Below, one piece after another: positions 9,476-19,947 of a stretch of 64,000 bases of DNA (the first letter of the stretch is position 1; every line of letters starts with the position of its first letter). The stretch spans positions 617,233 through 681,232 of the forward strand of contig NZ_LMLZ01000001.1 in assembly GCF_001422735.1 (NCBI RefSeq), read 5' to 3'. The position numbers and the translations under genes were made by a program. This stretch comes from Acidovorax sp. Leaf78. Its GTDB lineage: Bacteria; Pseudomonadota; Gammaproteobacteria; Burkholderiales; Burkholderiaceae_C. The notes beneath the pieces are model-generated. The model had not been told where the DNA came from, ran no database searches, and was given only the letters and a program-made list of their open reading frames with translations.

Positions 9476-10552
9476 TTATTGCGCCGACAGCGCCTTCACC
9501 ACGGCGTCGCCCATTTGCGACGTACCCACCTTGGTGGTGCCTTCGCTGTAGATGTCCGGCGTGCGCAGGCCTTGCTCCAGCACCTTTTGCACGGCGGCTT
9601 CGATGCGCTTGGCGGATTCATCCTGGTTCAGCGAGAAGCGCAGCATCATCGCGGCCGACAAAATGGTGGCCAGCGGGTTGGCCACGCCCTTGCCCGCGAT
9701 GTCGGGGGCGCTGCCGTGGCTAGGTTCGTACAGGCCCTGGTTGCTGCTGTTCAGGCTGGCCGACGGCAGCATGCCGATGGAGCCCGTCAGCATCGAGGCT
9801 TCGTCCGACAGGATGTCGCCGAACATGTTGCCGGTCACGATCACGTCGAAGGCCTTGGGCTTCTTCACCAGCTGCATGGCGGCGTTGTCCACATACATGT
9901 GCTCCAGCTCCACGTCCTGGTAGTCCTTGTGCACGTCGATGACCACGTCCTTCCAGAACTGGAAGGTCTCCAGCACGTTGGCCTTGTCCACGCTGGTGAC
10001 CTTCTTGCCGCGCTTGCGGGCCGCCTCGAAGGCCACGCGGGCGATGCGTTCGATCTCGGGGCGCGAGTAGCGCATGGTGTCGAAGGCTTCTTCGGCACCG
10101 GGGAAGTGGCCGTCCACCGCCGTGCGGCGGCCGCGGGGCTGGCCGAAGTAGATGTCACCCGTCAGCTCGCGGATGATGAGGATGTCGAGGCCGGCAATCA
10201 GCTCGGGCTTGAGGCTCGATGCGTCCACCAGTTGCTCGTAGCAGATGGCCGGGCGGAAGTTGGCGAACAGGCCCAGGTTCTTGCGCAGGCCCAGGATGGC
10301 TTGCTCGGGGCGCAGGGGGCGGTCGAGCTTGTCGTACTTCCAGTCGCCCACAGCGCCGAACAGGATCGCATCGGAGTCCTTGGCCAGCTTCAGGGTGGCT
10401 TCGGGCAGCGGGTGGCCGTGGGCCTCGTACGCGGCGCCGCCGACCAGGGCGGATTCCATCTCGAAATTCAGGTCCAGCACTTCCAGGACCTTGACGGCCT
10501 CGGCGACGATCTCGGTACCAATGCCGTCACCCGGCAACACTGCGATTTTCAT
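9476..10552 (-). CDS. leuB: 3-isopropylmalate dehydrogenase
   Basis: A 358-residue NAD-dependent oxidative decarboxylase, third step of leucine synthesis, giving 2-ketoisocaproate. Visible: [10 protein letters not shown] at the N-terminus, ELTGDIYFG(Q)PRG and [11 protein letters not shown] around substrate Arg/Tyr, VDKANVL, the metal/substrate motif [16 protein letters not shown], and the NAD-binding [14 protein letters not shown]. Length typical. It lies 76 bp after leuD, with a dispersed palindromic repeat in the gap, and ends in a strong terminator, so it is the last gene of leuC-entericidin-leuD-leuB. Confidence 0.97.
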   Translation of the reverse strand: MKIAVLPGDGIGTEIVAEAVKVLEVLDLNFEMESALVGGAAYEAHGHPLPEATLKLAKDSDAILFGAVGDWKYDKLDRPLRPEQAILGLRKNLGLFANFRPAICYEQLVDASSLKPELIAGLDILIIRELTGDIYFGQPRGRRTAVDGHFPGAEEAFDTMRYSRPEIERIARVAFEAARKRGKKVTSVDKANVLETFQFWKDVVIDVHKDYQDVELEHMYVDNAAMQLVKKPKAFDVIVTGNMFGDILSDEASMLTGSIGMLPSASLNSSNQGLYEPSHGSAPDIAGKGVANPLATILSAAMMLRFSLNQDESAKRIEAAVQKVLEQGLRTPDIYSEGTTKVGTSQMGDAVVKALSAQ

Positions 10553-10564
10553 TATTTGCTTCTC

Positions 10565-10614
10565 TTTTGATAGCGGCTAGCGCTTGTCCATCAAGCGGTA
10601 GCCGTTGTTTTTGC
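10565..10614 (+). repeat. Short palindromic dispersed repeat, copy B
   Basis: TTTTGATAGCGGCTAGCGC, then CATCAAGCGGTAGCCGTTG and TTTTTG, in the gap between leuD and leuB; GGCTAGCGCTTG and CAAGCGGTAGCC form the palindrome arms. Confidence 0.7.
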
Positions 10615-10628
10615 CAAAAACCGGGTGT

Positions 10629-11279
10629 TCAGGACACCATCGAATGCGCCAGCCAGGGCTTGGCCGCCAGCCGCTCGGCCTCGAAGGCCTTGATCTTGTC
10701 GGACTTGCGCAAGGTGAGGCCGATGTCGTCAAAGCCGTTGAGCAGGCAGTACTTGCGAAAGGCGACGACGTCGAACGGGATCTCTTCGCCCTGGGGGCGC
10801 ACCACGACCTGGCGTTCCAGGTCGATGGTGAGCTGGTAGCCGGGGAAGGCGGCCACTTCGTCGAACAACTGGGCCACGGTGGCCTCGGGCAGCACGATGG
10901 GCAAGAGGCCGTTCTTGAAGCAGTTGTTGAAGAAGATGTCGGCAAAGCTCGGTGCAATGACCGCACGGAAGCCGAATTGGTCCAGCGCCCAGGGCGCATG
11001 TTCGCGGCTGGAGCCGCAGCCGAAGTTCTTGCGGGCGATGAGCACGCTGGCGCCCTTGTAGCGCGGCAGGTTCAGCACGAAGTCGGGGTTGGGCTTGCGG
11101 GCGGACTCGGGGATGCCGGGCTCGCCCTTGTCCAGGTAGCGCCACTCGTCGAACAGATTGGGGCCGAAGCCCGTCTTCTTGATCGACTTGAGGAACTGCT
11201 TGGGGATGATCGCGTCGGTGTCGACGTTCTCGCGGTCCATGGGGGCGACGAGGCCCTTGTGCACGGTGAATTTCTGCAT
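10629..11279 (-). CDS. leuD: 3-isopropylmalate dehydratase small subunit
   Basis: A 216-residue swivel domain that completes the LeuCD isomerase (2- to 3-isopropylmalate). It begins [23 protein letters not shown] and the substrate-binding [14 protein letters not shown] are clear family signatures. The frame opens 14 codons earlier, but that region is the end of the entericidin gene, so the usual MQKF start is preferred. It follows the small lipoprotein gene by 10 bp and is translated with leuC and leuB. Confidence 0.97.
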   Translation of the reverse strand: MQKFTVHKGLVAPMDRENVDTDAIIPKQFLKSIKKTGFGPNLFDEWRYLDKGEPGIPESARKPNPDFVLNLPRYKGASVLIARKNFGCGSSREHAPWALDQFGFRAVIAPSFADIFFNNCFKNGLLPIVLPEATVAQLFDEVAAFPGYQLTIDLERQVVVRPQGEEIPFDVVAFRKYCLLNGFDDIGLTLRKSDKIKAFEAERLAAKPWLAHSMVS

Positions 11280-11289
11280 GGTGGAGTGC

Positions 11290-11418
11290 TTATTTGTTGG
11301 CAGCGCGCTCGAGCGCGCCACCGGCCCGTTGGACGTCCTGGCCCACGCCCTTGACGGTGTTGCAGCCCGCCAGCAGGAAGGCCAGCGAGAGGGCGATGAA
11401 TGCGGCGATCTTTGTCAT
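11290..11418 (-). CDS. Entericidin-like small lipoprotein
   Basis: A 42-residue protein too short for most gene callers. N-terminal signal peptide with lipobox LLAGC (C19), then [20 protein letters not shown], matching the entericidin A/B pattern of a tiny amphipathic cell-envelope lipoprotein. A good ribosome site (AAGGAG) sits 7 nt before the ATG. It is embedded between leuC and leuD on the same strand. Entericidins in enterics form a toxin/antidote-like pair; only one copy is seen here, and its role inside a leucine operon is unknown. The family call rests on sequence pattern; function is not inferred. Confidence 0.85.
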   Translation of the reverse strand: MTKIAAFIALSLAFLLAGCNTVKGVGQDVQRAGGALERAANK

Positions 11419-11505
11419 GGCAAGGCTCCTTCAGGCAATGGAGAGGTCAACGGACGGTGTGGAACAAAAGGTGGATGAAAGGCGAATAGGGCGGCCAGCC
11501 AGCGC

Positions 11506-12927
11506 TCAGGAGAACTGGCGCACATCCACGAAGTGGCCGTGCACGGCAGCGGCGGCGGCCATCGCGGGGCTCACCAGGTGCGTGCGGCCGCCGGCGCCCT
11601 GGCGCCCTTCGAAGTTGCGGTTGCTGGTGGAGGCGCAACGCTCGCCGGGCTCCAGCCGGTCGGCGTTCATGGCCAGGCACATCGAGCAGCCGGGTTCGCG
11701 CCACTCGAAGCCCGCGGCCTTGAAGATCTGGTCCAGGCCTTCGCGCTCGGCCTGCTCCTTGACCAGGCCGGAGCCGGGCACCACCATGGCCAGCTTCACG
11801 TTGCTGGCGACCTTGCGGCCCAGGTTCTTCACCACGGCGGCGGCTTCGCGCATGTCTTCGATGCGGCTGTTGGTGCACGAGCCGATGAACACCTTGTCGA
11901 TGGTGATGTCGTTGATCTGCTTGCCGGGCGCCAGACCCATGTAGGTGAGCGCACGCTCGATGGCGCCGCGCTTGTTGGCGTCCTTTTCCTTGTCGGGATC
12001 GGGCACGCGGGCGTCGATGCCCAGCACCATCTCGGGCGAGGTGCCCCAGGTCACCTGCGGCTGGATCTCGGCGGCGTTGAGCTTGACCACGGTGTCGAAC
12101 TGCGCGTCCGCGTCGGAGTGCAGCGTCTTCCAGTAGGCCACGGCCTGGTCCCATTCCACGCCGGTGGGCGACAGGGGGCGGCCCTTCACGTAGTCGATGG
12201 TCTTGTCGTCCACGGCGACCAGGCCCGCGCGCGCGCCGCCTTCGATGGCCATGTTGCACACGGTCATGCGGCCCTCCATGCTCAGGCTGCGGATGGCAGC
12301 GCCTGCAAACTCGATGGTATAGCCCGTGCCGCCGGCCGTGCCGATCTTGCCGATGATGGCCAGCACGATGTCCTTGGCGGTCACGCCCTTGCCCAGGGTG
12401 CCGTCGACCTGGACCAGCATGTTCTTGGCCTTCTTGGCCAGCAGCGTCTGCGTGGCCATGACGTGCTCGACCTCGCTGGTACCGATGCCATGGGCCAGCG
12501 CGCCGAAGGCGCCATGGGTGCTGGTGTGGCTGTCGCCGCACACCACCGTCATGCCCGGCAGCGTGGCGCCGTTTTCAGGGCCGATCACGTGGACGATGCC
12601 CTGGCGTTTGTGCATGAACGGGAAGAACGCCGCCGGCGTGATCTGCGCCATGTTGTCGTTCAGCGTGGTGATCTGCTCTTTGCTGATGGGATCGGTGATG
12701 CCGTCGTAGCCTTGGTCCCAGCCCGTGGTGGGTGTGTTGTGGTCGGCCGTGCCCACGATGGAGCTCATGCGCCAGACCTTGCGGCCCGCCTCGCGCAGGC
12801 CTTCGAAGGCCTGGGGGCTGGTGACTTCGTGCACCAGATGGCGGTCGATGTAGAGCACGGAGGTGCCGTCCTCTTCGGTGTGGACGACGTGTTCGTCCCA
12901 GATCTTGTCGTACAGCGTGCGTCCCAT
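11506..12927 (-). CDS. leuC: 3-isopropylmalate dehydratase large subunit
   Basis: A 473-residue aconitase-family subunit that isomerises 2- to 3-isopropylmalate using a [4Fe-4S] cluster. The three cluster ligands are C351 (GSCTNSR), C414 and C417 (CSMC); [21 protein letters not shown] is the conserved substrate loop. The ATG giving MGRTLYDK is the standard start. It begins 33 bp after lysR on the same strand, so the two may be co-transcribed; entericidin, leuD and leuB follow. Confidence 0.97.
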   Translation of the reverse strand: MGRTLYDKIWDEHVVHTEEDGTSVLYIDRHLVHEVTSPQAFEGLREAGRKVWRMSSIVGTADHNTPTTGWDQGYDGITDPISKEQITTLNDNMAQITPAAFFPFMHKRQGIVHVIGPENGATLPGMTVVCGDSHTSTHGAFGALAHGIGTSEVEHVMATQTLLAKKAKNMLVQVDGTLGKGVTAKDIVLAIIGKIGTAGGTGYTIEFAGAAIRSLSMEGRMTVCNMAIEGGARAGLVAVDDKTIDYVKGRPLSPTGVEWDQAVAYWKTLHSDADAQFDTVVKLNAAEIQPQVTWGTSPEMVLGIDARVPDPDKEKDANKRGAIERALTYMGLAPGKQINDITIDKVFIGSCTNSRIEDMREAAAVVKNLGRKVASNVKLAMVVPGSGLVKEQAEREGLDQIFKAAGFEWREPGCSMCLAMNADRLEPGERCASTSNRNFEGRQGAGGRTHLVSPAMAAAAAVHGHFVDVRQFS

Positions 12928-12960
12928 GGGTGGCTCTTTTCTTTCGGTGGGGGTTTGATT

Positions 12961-13917
12961 TTAGTGGCGGTGCTCTGGCGTGTCGGCAGCCGCCTCGCGC
13001 GGAGACAGATGCTCTGCCAGCAGGCGGGCGGTGACGGGCAGGGCGTCGAAGTCGCGGGCCACCACGCGCAGTTCGCGGTGCGCCCAAGCGTCCGACAAGG
13101 GGACGGCGACCAGGCGGCCCACGCCGCGCATCAGCTCGAAGGCCCGGTCGGGCAGCAGGCCTACGCCCAGGCCGTTGTCGATCATGCGGCACATGGCGTC
13201 CAGGCCGGTCACCTGGATGCGCTGGCGCAGCGGCCGGCCAGCCGCGGCAGCCGCCGAGCGCATGGCCAGGCTGATGCTGCTGTTGGCGTGCAGGCCCACG
13301 ATGTCCCAGTCGAGGACTTCTTCAAAATTGATAGCTGCTTGCGCCGACAGGGCGTGCCCTGCAGGCATGACGAGCACCAAGCGGTCCGCGCGGTAGGGGC
13401 GGCTTTGCAGATCTGTGGCGCCGTTGCTGCCGGCCATGTTCACGTTGCAGATGCCCAGGTCGGCCGCGCCTTCCTGCACGGCGTGCAGCACGTCGGTGCT
13501 CAGGTGCTCCTGCAGGTCGATCTTGATCTGGCTGTGCTCGCGGGCAAAGGCGCCCAGGTCTTCGGGCAGGAACTGGAAGATGGCCGAGATGTTGGCGTGC
13601 ATGCGGACATGGCCGCGGACGCCGTCGGCGTATTCGCTGAGCTCGCCCTGCATGCGCTCCAAGCCGAAGAGCACCGTGCGCGCGTGGTGCAGCAGGCTTT
13701 CGCCCGCGGGCGTCAGGGTCACGCCGCGGCTGTGGCGGTACAGCAGCGCGGTGTCGACGGCGGTTTCCAGGTCCGACAGGCGCTTGCTCACGGCCGACGC
13801 TGCAATGAACTCCCGCTCGGCAGCGCGGCCGATGCTGCCCAGCTCGCACACCGCCACAAACAGCTGCAGCGAAGTCAGGTCAATGCGGCGCGCAAAACTG
13901 CGCTCGGAGCTTTTCAT
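12961..13917 (-). CDS. LysR-family transcriptional regulator
   Basis: A 318-residue LysR-type regulator: winged helix-turn-helix at about 14-73 (FVAVCELGSIGRAAERE, ASAVSKRLSDLE) and a type 2 periplasmic-binding-like effector domain (about 100-300) with the RVLV-type strand and GLGVGLLPDRAFE. It is directly upstream of leuC and co-oriented, so it may control the leucine operon or simply share its transcript. The DNA at 13321-13345 looks like half of the dispersed palindromic repeat within the coding sequence (around AQAAINFEE). Inducer unknown. Confidence 0.93.
   Translation of the reverse strand: MKSSERSFARRIDLTSLQLFVAVCELGSIGRAAEREFIAASAVSKRLSDLETAVDTALLYRHSRGVTLTPAGESLLHHARTVLFGLERMQGELSEYADGVRGHVRMHANISAIFQFLPEDLGAFAREHSQIKIDLQEHLSTDVLHAVQEGAADLGICNVNMAGSNGATDLQSRPYRADRLVLVMPAGHALSAQAAINFEEVLDWDIVGLHANSSISLAMRSAAAAAGRPLRQRIQVTGLDAMCRMIDNGLGVGLLPDRAFELMRGVGRLVAVPLSDAWAHRELRVVARDFDALPVTARLLAEHLSPREAAADTPEHRH
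13321..13345 (+). repeat. Repeat-like half-element inside lysR
   Basis: AAAATTGATAGCTGCTTGCG matches the end of the intergenic palindromic repeat (compare TTTTAATAGCTGCTTGCG in copy D). It is translated in frame as part of the effector domain. Confidence 0.4.
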
Positions 13918-14049
13918 CGGGTGTGGGGGTCTTGTGCTTCTCGTTTGGAGAAGGCGTTGCGGTATTTTCTTCTAAATGAACCCGTGTTGTCATCGCGTAC
14001 CGCGATGTCGTCCATCGCGTGTGCGGTCTTCTCGGGGTGCGCGGGCCGT

Positions 14050-14092
14050 AAAAAAACCGCACGGGCCTTGCAGGCGCCGTGCGGTTTTTTTT
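14050..14092 (-). terminator. Rho-independent terminator of dnaJ
   Basis: A 15-bp stem including CCGCACGG/CCGTGCGG flanked by seven A on one side and T on the other (14050-14064 with 14078-14092). It closes the grpE-dnaK-dnaJ operon before the lysR promoter region. Confidence 0.9.
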
Positions 14093-14127
14093 GAGGGGGG
14101 TGGGTACCCGTTGGGTACCTTGCCCGA

Positions 14128-15273
14128 TCAGCTGAAGAAGTTCTTCAGCTTGTCCGTCCAGCTTTCGCCGCTAGGCGAATGGCGGCCGCCACCTTTCTTG
14201 AGCGAGTCTTCCAGCTCCCGCAGCAGCTTGCGCTGGTGCTCGGTCAGCTTGACGGGCGTCTCGACCGCGATGTGGCAGTACAGGTCGCCCGGGTAGCTGG
14301 CGCGCACACCCTTGATGCCCTTGCCTCGCAAGCGGAACTGCTTGCCGGCCTGGGTGCCTTCGGGGATGTCGATGGCCGCCTTGCCTTGCAGCGTGGGCAC
14401 TTCGATCTCGCCACCCAGGGCTGCGGTGATGAAGCTCACCGGCACCTGGCAGTGCAGGTCATCGCCGTCGCGCTCGAAGATGTCGTGCTTCTTCAGGCGG
14501 ATCTCGATGTACAGGTCGCCCGGTGGGCCGCCGTTGGTGCCCGGCTCGCCGTTGCCGGTGCTGCGGATGCGCATGCCGTCGTCGATGCCCGCAGGAATCT
14601 TCACTTCCAGCGTCTTTTGCTTCTTGATCTTGCCCTGGCCATGGCACGTCGTGCACGGCTCGGGAATGATCTTGCCCGTGCCGCGGCAGTGCGGGCAGGT
14701 CTGCTGCACGCTGAAGAAGCCCTGGCGCATCTGCACCGTGCCGGAGCCTTGGCAGGTGCCGCAGGTCTTGGCGGTGGTGCCGGGCTTGGCGCCGCTGCCG
14801 TGGCAGGTGTCGCAGCTGTCCCACGAGGGGATGCGGATCTGCGCGTCCTTGCCGCGGGCGGCTTCTTCCAGGGTGACTTCCATGGCGTAGCTGAGGTCAT
14901 TGCCCCGATACACCTGGCGGCCACCCGCGCCACGTCCGCGCCCGCCCTGCTGGCCGAACATGTCGCCGAAGATGTCGCCGAACGCCTCGGCAAAGCCGCC
15001 GAAGCCCTCGGCCCCTGCACCGCCGGGGCCGCGCATGTTGGGGTCCACGCCGGCATGGCCGTACTGGTCGTAGGCGGCCCGCTTCTGCGGGTCGGAGAGC
15101 ATCTCGTAGGCCTCCTTGGCCTCCTTGAACTTCTCTTCGGCAGGCTTGGCGGCATCCCCCTGGTTGCGGTCAGGGTGGTGCTTCATCGCCAGCTTGCGAT
15201 AAGCCTTCTTGATCTCTTCATCCGACGCGTTCTTGGGAACGCCCAGGATTTCGTAAAAGTCTCTTTTGGACAT
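14128..15273 (-). CDS. dnaJ: Chaperone DnaJ (Hsp40)
   Basis: A 381-residue type I J-protein that delivers unfolded clients to DnaK and stimulates its ATPase. J domain 1-70 with the HPD motif at 33-35; a Gly/Phe-rich linker (about 80-125); four CxxCxGxG zinc repeats ([32 protein letters not shown]); then two substrate-binding beta domains. Last gene of grpE-dnaK-dnaJ, 84 bp after dnaK with a strong intergenic hairpin in between. Confidence 0.98.
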   Translation of the reverse strand: MSKRDFYEILGVPKNASDEEIKKAYRKLAMKHHPDRNQGDAAKPAEEKFKEAKEAYEMLSDPQKRAAYDQYGHAGVDPNMRGPGGAGAEGFGGFAEAFGDIFGDMFGQQGGRGRGAGGRQVYRGNDLSYAMEVTLEEAARGKDAQIRIPSWDSCDTCHGSGAKPGTTAKTCGTCQGSGTVQMRQGFFSVQQTCPHCRGTGKIIPEPCTTCHGQGKIKKQKTLEVKIPAGIDDGMRIRSTGNGEPGTNGGPPGDLYIEIRLKKHDIFERDGDDLHCQVPVSFITAALGGEIEVPTLQGKAAIDIPEGTQAGKQFRLRGKGIKGVRASYPGDLYCHIAVETPVKLTEHQRKLLRELEDSLKKGGGRHSPSGESWTDKLKNFFS

Positions 15274-15302
15274 GGTCTTTCTGAGCCCGGTTGGAACAGG
15301 AA

Positions 15303-15335
15303 CGCCGCGCAGCTCCCTGGGAGCATTGCGCGGCG
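15303..15335 (-). other. Stem-loop between dnaK and dnaJ
   Basis: CGCCGCGC (15303-15310) pairs with GCGCGGCG (15328-15335), extended by GCTCC/GGAGC. No U-run follows, so it is more likely an mRNA stability or processing element than a full terminator. Confidence 0.55.
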
Positions 15336-15357
15336 GCTCGGGTCAACGGGGGCGTGC

Positions 15358-17313
<1,956 letters not shown>

Positions 17314-17357
17314 GATTTTTCTCCGTGATGCTTGAATGGTTTGGATGGCTAGTAACT

Positions 17358-17394
17358 TGTGGATAACTTGGCTGGCTTCAAGCCGTTATCCACC
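17358..17394. promoter_or_regulatory. Pair of inverted DnaA-box-like sites in a grpE-dnaK stem-loop
   Basis: TGTGGATAA (17358-17366, a perfect TTATCCACA box on the minus strand) and TTATCCACC (17386-17394, 8 of 9) face each other. GTGGATAAC and GTTATCCAC form a perfect 9-bp inverted repeat around an inner GGCTT/AAGCC stem. It may act as an RNA hairpin, as DnaA-binding DNA, or both. Confidence 0.45.
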
Positions 17395-17396
17395 AT

Positions 17397-17957
17397 TTAT
17401 TTGGGGGCGGCGACGGTGACGAGGGCAGGGCGCAGCACGCGCTCGGCGATCACATAGCCCTTTTGCAGCACGGCGACCACCGTGTTGGCTTCTTGTGTGG
17501 AATCGGCAGGTGCAGGCACCATGCTGATGGCCTGGTGCTGGTGCGGATCGAACTTGGCGCCTGCAGCGGGGTTGATGGCCAGGACCTTGTTGCGCTCCAG
17601 AGCCGACGTCAGCTGGCGCAGCGTGGCATCGGCGCCTTCGCGCAACTGCTGGGGCGTGGCTTCCTTGATGCCCAGGGCGGCGTCCAGGCTGTCGGCCACG
17701 GGCAGCAGGCTCTCGGCAAAGCTCTCGATGCCGAACTTGCGGGCCTTGGAGACTTCGTCCTCGGCGCGGCGGCGGGCGTTTTCAGCCTCTGCCTTGGCGC
17801 GCAGGAACTGGTCGGCCAGTTCGGCGCTCTTGGCCTTGAGCTCGGCCAGCTCGCCCTGCAGCCGCGCCAGCTCGTCGGAGGCGTGGGCAGCCATGGCGGC
17901 TTCAACTTCTTCGGGGGCGGCGGCGCTCTGTGGGGTGGGTTGGCTGGTGTCTGACAT
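17397..17957 (-). CDS. grpE: Nucleotide exchange factor GrpE
   Basis: A 186-residue GrpE that releases ADP from DnaK. The Ala/Glu/Lys-rich stretch around 20-75 fits the long paired coiled coil; the C-terminal beta domain contains [10 protein letters not shown] and [23 protein letters not shown], the family signature. Typical length. First gene of the heat-shock operon, about 50 bp after a near-consensus sigma-32 promoter and divergent from rpsF. Confidence 0.97.
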   Translation of the reverse strand: MSDTSQPTPQSAAAPEEVEAAMAAHASDELARLQGELAELKAKSAELADQFLRAKAEAENARRRAEDEVSKARKFGIESFAESLLPVADSLDAALGIKEATPQQLREGADATLRQLTSALERNKVLAINPAAGAKFDPHQHQAISMVPAPADSTQEANTVVAVLQKGYVIAERVLRPALVTVAAPK

Positions 17958-18005
17958 GTCTTGGTCTGAAGGTGAATAAACAGTGAAACAGTGAATACGC
18001 GCGGG

Positions 18006-18034
18006 ATGTGGGGACGTGCCCCCTGCATTTCAAG
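18006..18034 (-). promoter_or_regulatory. Sigma-32 heat-shock promoter of grpE-dnaK-dnaJ
   Basis: Minus strand: CTTGAAA (18034-18028), 14-nt spacer, CCCCACAT (18013-18006). This is close to the RpoH consensus (CTTGAAA, 13-15 nt, CCCCAT-T) and correctly placed upstream of grpE. Confidence 0.8.
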
Positions 18035-18202
18035 GTGCGGCGCAGGGGCTTATGGCCGCCTCCCCGGGGACGGCGCGTTTTGCTGTAGGGCATGTCGTCC
18101 CGCCTGGCGAATTTGCAAGGCCCCCAGGCAATTTGGGTGCCACATTTCGGGGTTTTGCCGGGGCCGGAACAGCCGTGAGTGTACAAGCGGCGCAGGGCGG
18201 GC

Positions 18203-18208
18203 TATAAT
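18203..18208 (+). promoter_or_regulatory. -10 box for the rpsF operon
   Basis: Perfect TATAAT 66 nt before the rpsF ATG; upstream hexamer GTACAA at 17 bp is only a weak -35. Confidence 0.55.
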
Positions 18209-18273
18209 TGCCGGCTTTGCCTTGCCACACCGCTTCTAGACGCAGCGGGTGGTGTCATCCAAAAGGAGTCTGC

Positions 18274-18708
18274 ATGCGTCATTACGAAATCATTTTGTTG
18301 ATCCACCCGGATCAAAGCGAACAAGTTCCAGCGATGCTGGAGCGCTACAAGGGCATGATCACCGCTGGCGGTGGCAAGGTGCACCGCGTGGAAGACTGGG
18401 GCCGCCGTCAACTGGCGTACCTGATCAACAAGCTGGCCAAGGCCCACTACCTGTGCGTGAACATCGAAGCCGACCAGGCTGTGATGGCTGAACTGGAGCA
18501 CGCCTTCAAGTTCAACGACGCCGTGCTGCGCCACCTGACGGTTCAGAAGAAGAAGGCCGACACGGGCCCATCTTCGATGATGAAGACCGTCGAGCGCGAA
18601 GAAGCCCGCAAGGCTAGCCAGGCTGAATACGCAGCCGCCGGTGGCGAGCGTGGTGACCGTCCTGATCGCGCCGAGCGCCAGGAACGTCCAGAGCGCGCCG
18701 AGCGCTGA
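18274..18708 (+). CDS. rpsF: 30S ribosomal protein S6
   Basis: A 144-residue S6, which binds 16S rRNA with S18 in the platform. The [22 protein letters not shown] start follows a strong ribosome site (AAAGGAG) and replaces a longer open frame. The conserved core ends near residue 95; the C-terminal tail is a charged Arg/Glu/Asp run ([19 protein letters not shown]). First gene of rpsF-priB-rpsR-rplI. Confidence 0.98.
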   Translation: MRHYEIILLIHPDQSEQVPAMLERYKGMITAGGGKVHRVEDWGRRQLAYLINKLAKAHYLCVNIEADQAVMAELEHAFKFNDAVLRHLTVQKKKADTGPSSMMKTVEREEARKASQAEYAAAGGERGDRPDRAERQERPERAER

Positions 18709-18722
18709 TCCAGCCCGTTGGA

Positions 18723-19013
18723 GTGGAGAACCGCGTAGTCTTGACCGCATGTATCGCAGAGGCTGAACCCCTGCGCTACACACCCGCCGGATTGCCTGCC
18801 CTCACGCTGCGGCTCGAACACGAGTCCCGGCAGACCGAAGCAGGCCACCCCCGCGAAGTCAAGGCTGCCATGAAGGCCGTCGCCTTTGGTGCGATGGCCG
18901 AGCGTCTGGCAAGGCAGAACATCGGAAGTCTCTGGACTTTCAGTGGATTTCTGGCTACCCCGCGCAATGGCAAGACCGCAGTGCTGCACATCCAGGATAT
19001 TCAACAAAATTAA
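18723..19013 (+). CDS. priB: Primosomal replication protein N
   Basis: A 96-residue single OB-fold protein that binds ssDNA and bridges PriA and DnaT in replication restart. It starts at GTG ([12 protein letters not shown] follows), 14 bp after rpsF. Conserved strands include [17 protein letters not shown] and the C-terminal LHIQDIQQ. The position between rpsF and rpsR is diagnostic. Typical length; GTG start chosen because the match to the family begins there. Confidence 0.95.
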   Translation: MENRVVLTACIAEAEPLRYTPAGLPALTLRLEHESRQTEAGHPREVKAAMKAVAFGAMAERLARQNIGSLWTFSGFLATPRNGKTAVLHIQDIQQN

Positions 19014-19030
19014 TTTTCAAGGGGTCCGCA

Positions 19031-19312
19031 ATGGCCACGTTCAAGAAGTTCAACAAAGACAAGCGCCCAAAGCGCAACACCCAGTCCCTGCTGTTCAAGC
19101 GCAAGCGCTTTTGCCGCTTCACGGTGACCGGTGTTGAAGAAATCGACTACAAGGATGTCGATACGCTGCGCGATTTCATCGCCGAAAACGGCAAGATCAT
19201 CCCCGCACGCCTGACCGGCACGCGCGCCATCTATCAGCGTCAGCTGAACACCGCCATCAAGCGCGCGCGCTTCCTGGCCCTGGTGCCTTACAGCGACCAG
19301 CACAAGATCTAA
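19031..19312 (+). CDS. rpsR: 30S ribosomal protein S18
   Basis: A 93-residue S18, partner of S6 on the 30S platform. Basic N-terminus, then the family core [27 protein letters not shown] and [18 protein letters not shown]. An AGGGG ribosome site precedes the ATG. Third gene of the operon. Confidence 0.98.
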   Translation: MATFKKFNKDKRPKRNTQSLLFKRKRFCRFTVTGVEEIDYKDVDTLRDFIAENGKIIPARLTGTRAIYQRQLNTAIKRARFLALVPYSDQHKI

Positions 19313-19324
19313 GGAGCACAACCC

Positions 19325-19777
19325 ATGCAAATCATTCTGCTCGACAAGGTTGTGAACCTCGGCAACCTGGGTGAAATCGTCAAGGTCAAGGACGGCTACG
19401 CCCGTAACTTCCTGATCCCCGCTGGCCGCGCCCGTCGCGCCACCGAATCTGCCAAGGCAGAGTTCGAAGCCAAGCGCGCTGAACTCGAAAAGGCAGCAGC
19501 TGCCAAGCTGGCAGAAGCCCAAGCCCAAGGCGAAAAGCTGGCTGGCACCACCGTCAAGCTGACGCAAAAGGCTGGCGTGGACGGCCGTCTGTTTGGTTCC
19601 GTGACCAACCATGACATCGCCGAAGAGCTGAACAAGCAAGGCTACAAGATTGCCAAGTCGCAAATCCGCCTGCCCAACGGCCCTATCAAGGTCGTGAGCG
19701 ACAGCACGGTGAGCGTGGCTCTGCACACCGACGTGGTGGTGGACGTGACCGTGTCGGTCTACGGCGAAACCGCCTGA
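19325..19777 (+). CDS. rplI: 50S ribosomal protein L9
   Basis: A 150-residue L9: N-terminal domain ([28 protein letters not shown]), a long central helix rich in Ala/Glu/Lys, and the C-terminal 23S-binding domain ([17 protein letters not shown]). It binds at the base of the L1 stalk. AAGGAG precedes the ATG; 12 bp after rpsR; followed by a terminator. Confidence 0.98.
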   Translation: MQIILLDKVVNLGNLGEIVKVKDGYARNFLIPAGRARRATESAKAEFEAKRAELEKAAAAKLAEAQAQGEKLAGTTVKLTQKAGVDGRLFGSVTNHDIAEELNKQGYKIAKSQIRLPNGPIKVVSDSTVSVALHTDVVVDVTVSVYGETA

Positions 19778-19800
19778 TCGTCACCCAGTGACTTTTGCAG

Positions 19801-19827
19801 AAGCCGCCCCCGGGCGGCTTTTGTCTT
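19801..19827 (+). terminator. Rho-independent terminator of the rpsF-rplI operon
   Basis: AAGCCGCC (19801-19808) pairs with GGCGGCTT (19813-19820), followed by TTGTCTTT. Confidence 0.8.
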
Positions 19828-19873
19828 TGGGTCACCGCTTTTTGTACATGGTTGCCCACGGGTAGTCCACCAC

Positions 19874-19882
19874 TTACCCACA
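19874..19882 (+). promoter_or_regulatory. DnaA-box-like sequence upstream of dnaB
   Basis: TTACCCACA differs from the DnaA consensus TTATNCACA at one position; it lies 66 nt before the dnaB ATG. Isolated single site, weak. Confidence 0.25.
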
Positions 19883-19947
19883 GGTTTATCCCCGCGTATG
19901 CCTCGCCAGTGCGGGAGCTGCATGCAGCCTTTGCCCGGAGAACCGTC

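Noticed and set aside
13991..14007. CATCGCG-TAC-CGCGATG palindrome upstream of lysR
   Set aside because: Too far from the usual T-N11-A LysR site and GC-rich enough to arise by chance; recorded only.
13914..14015. 34-codon upstream ORF whose stop overlaps the lysR ATG
   Set aside because: No ribosome site, no biased codons and no alternative hairpins, unlike the asd and dapA leaders; probably chance.
11533..14094. 853-residue open frame antisense to leuC and lysR
   Set aside because: Crosses two recognised genes and their gap; no motif.
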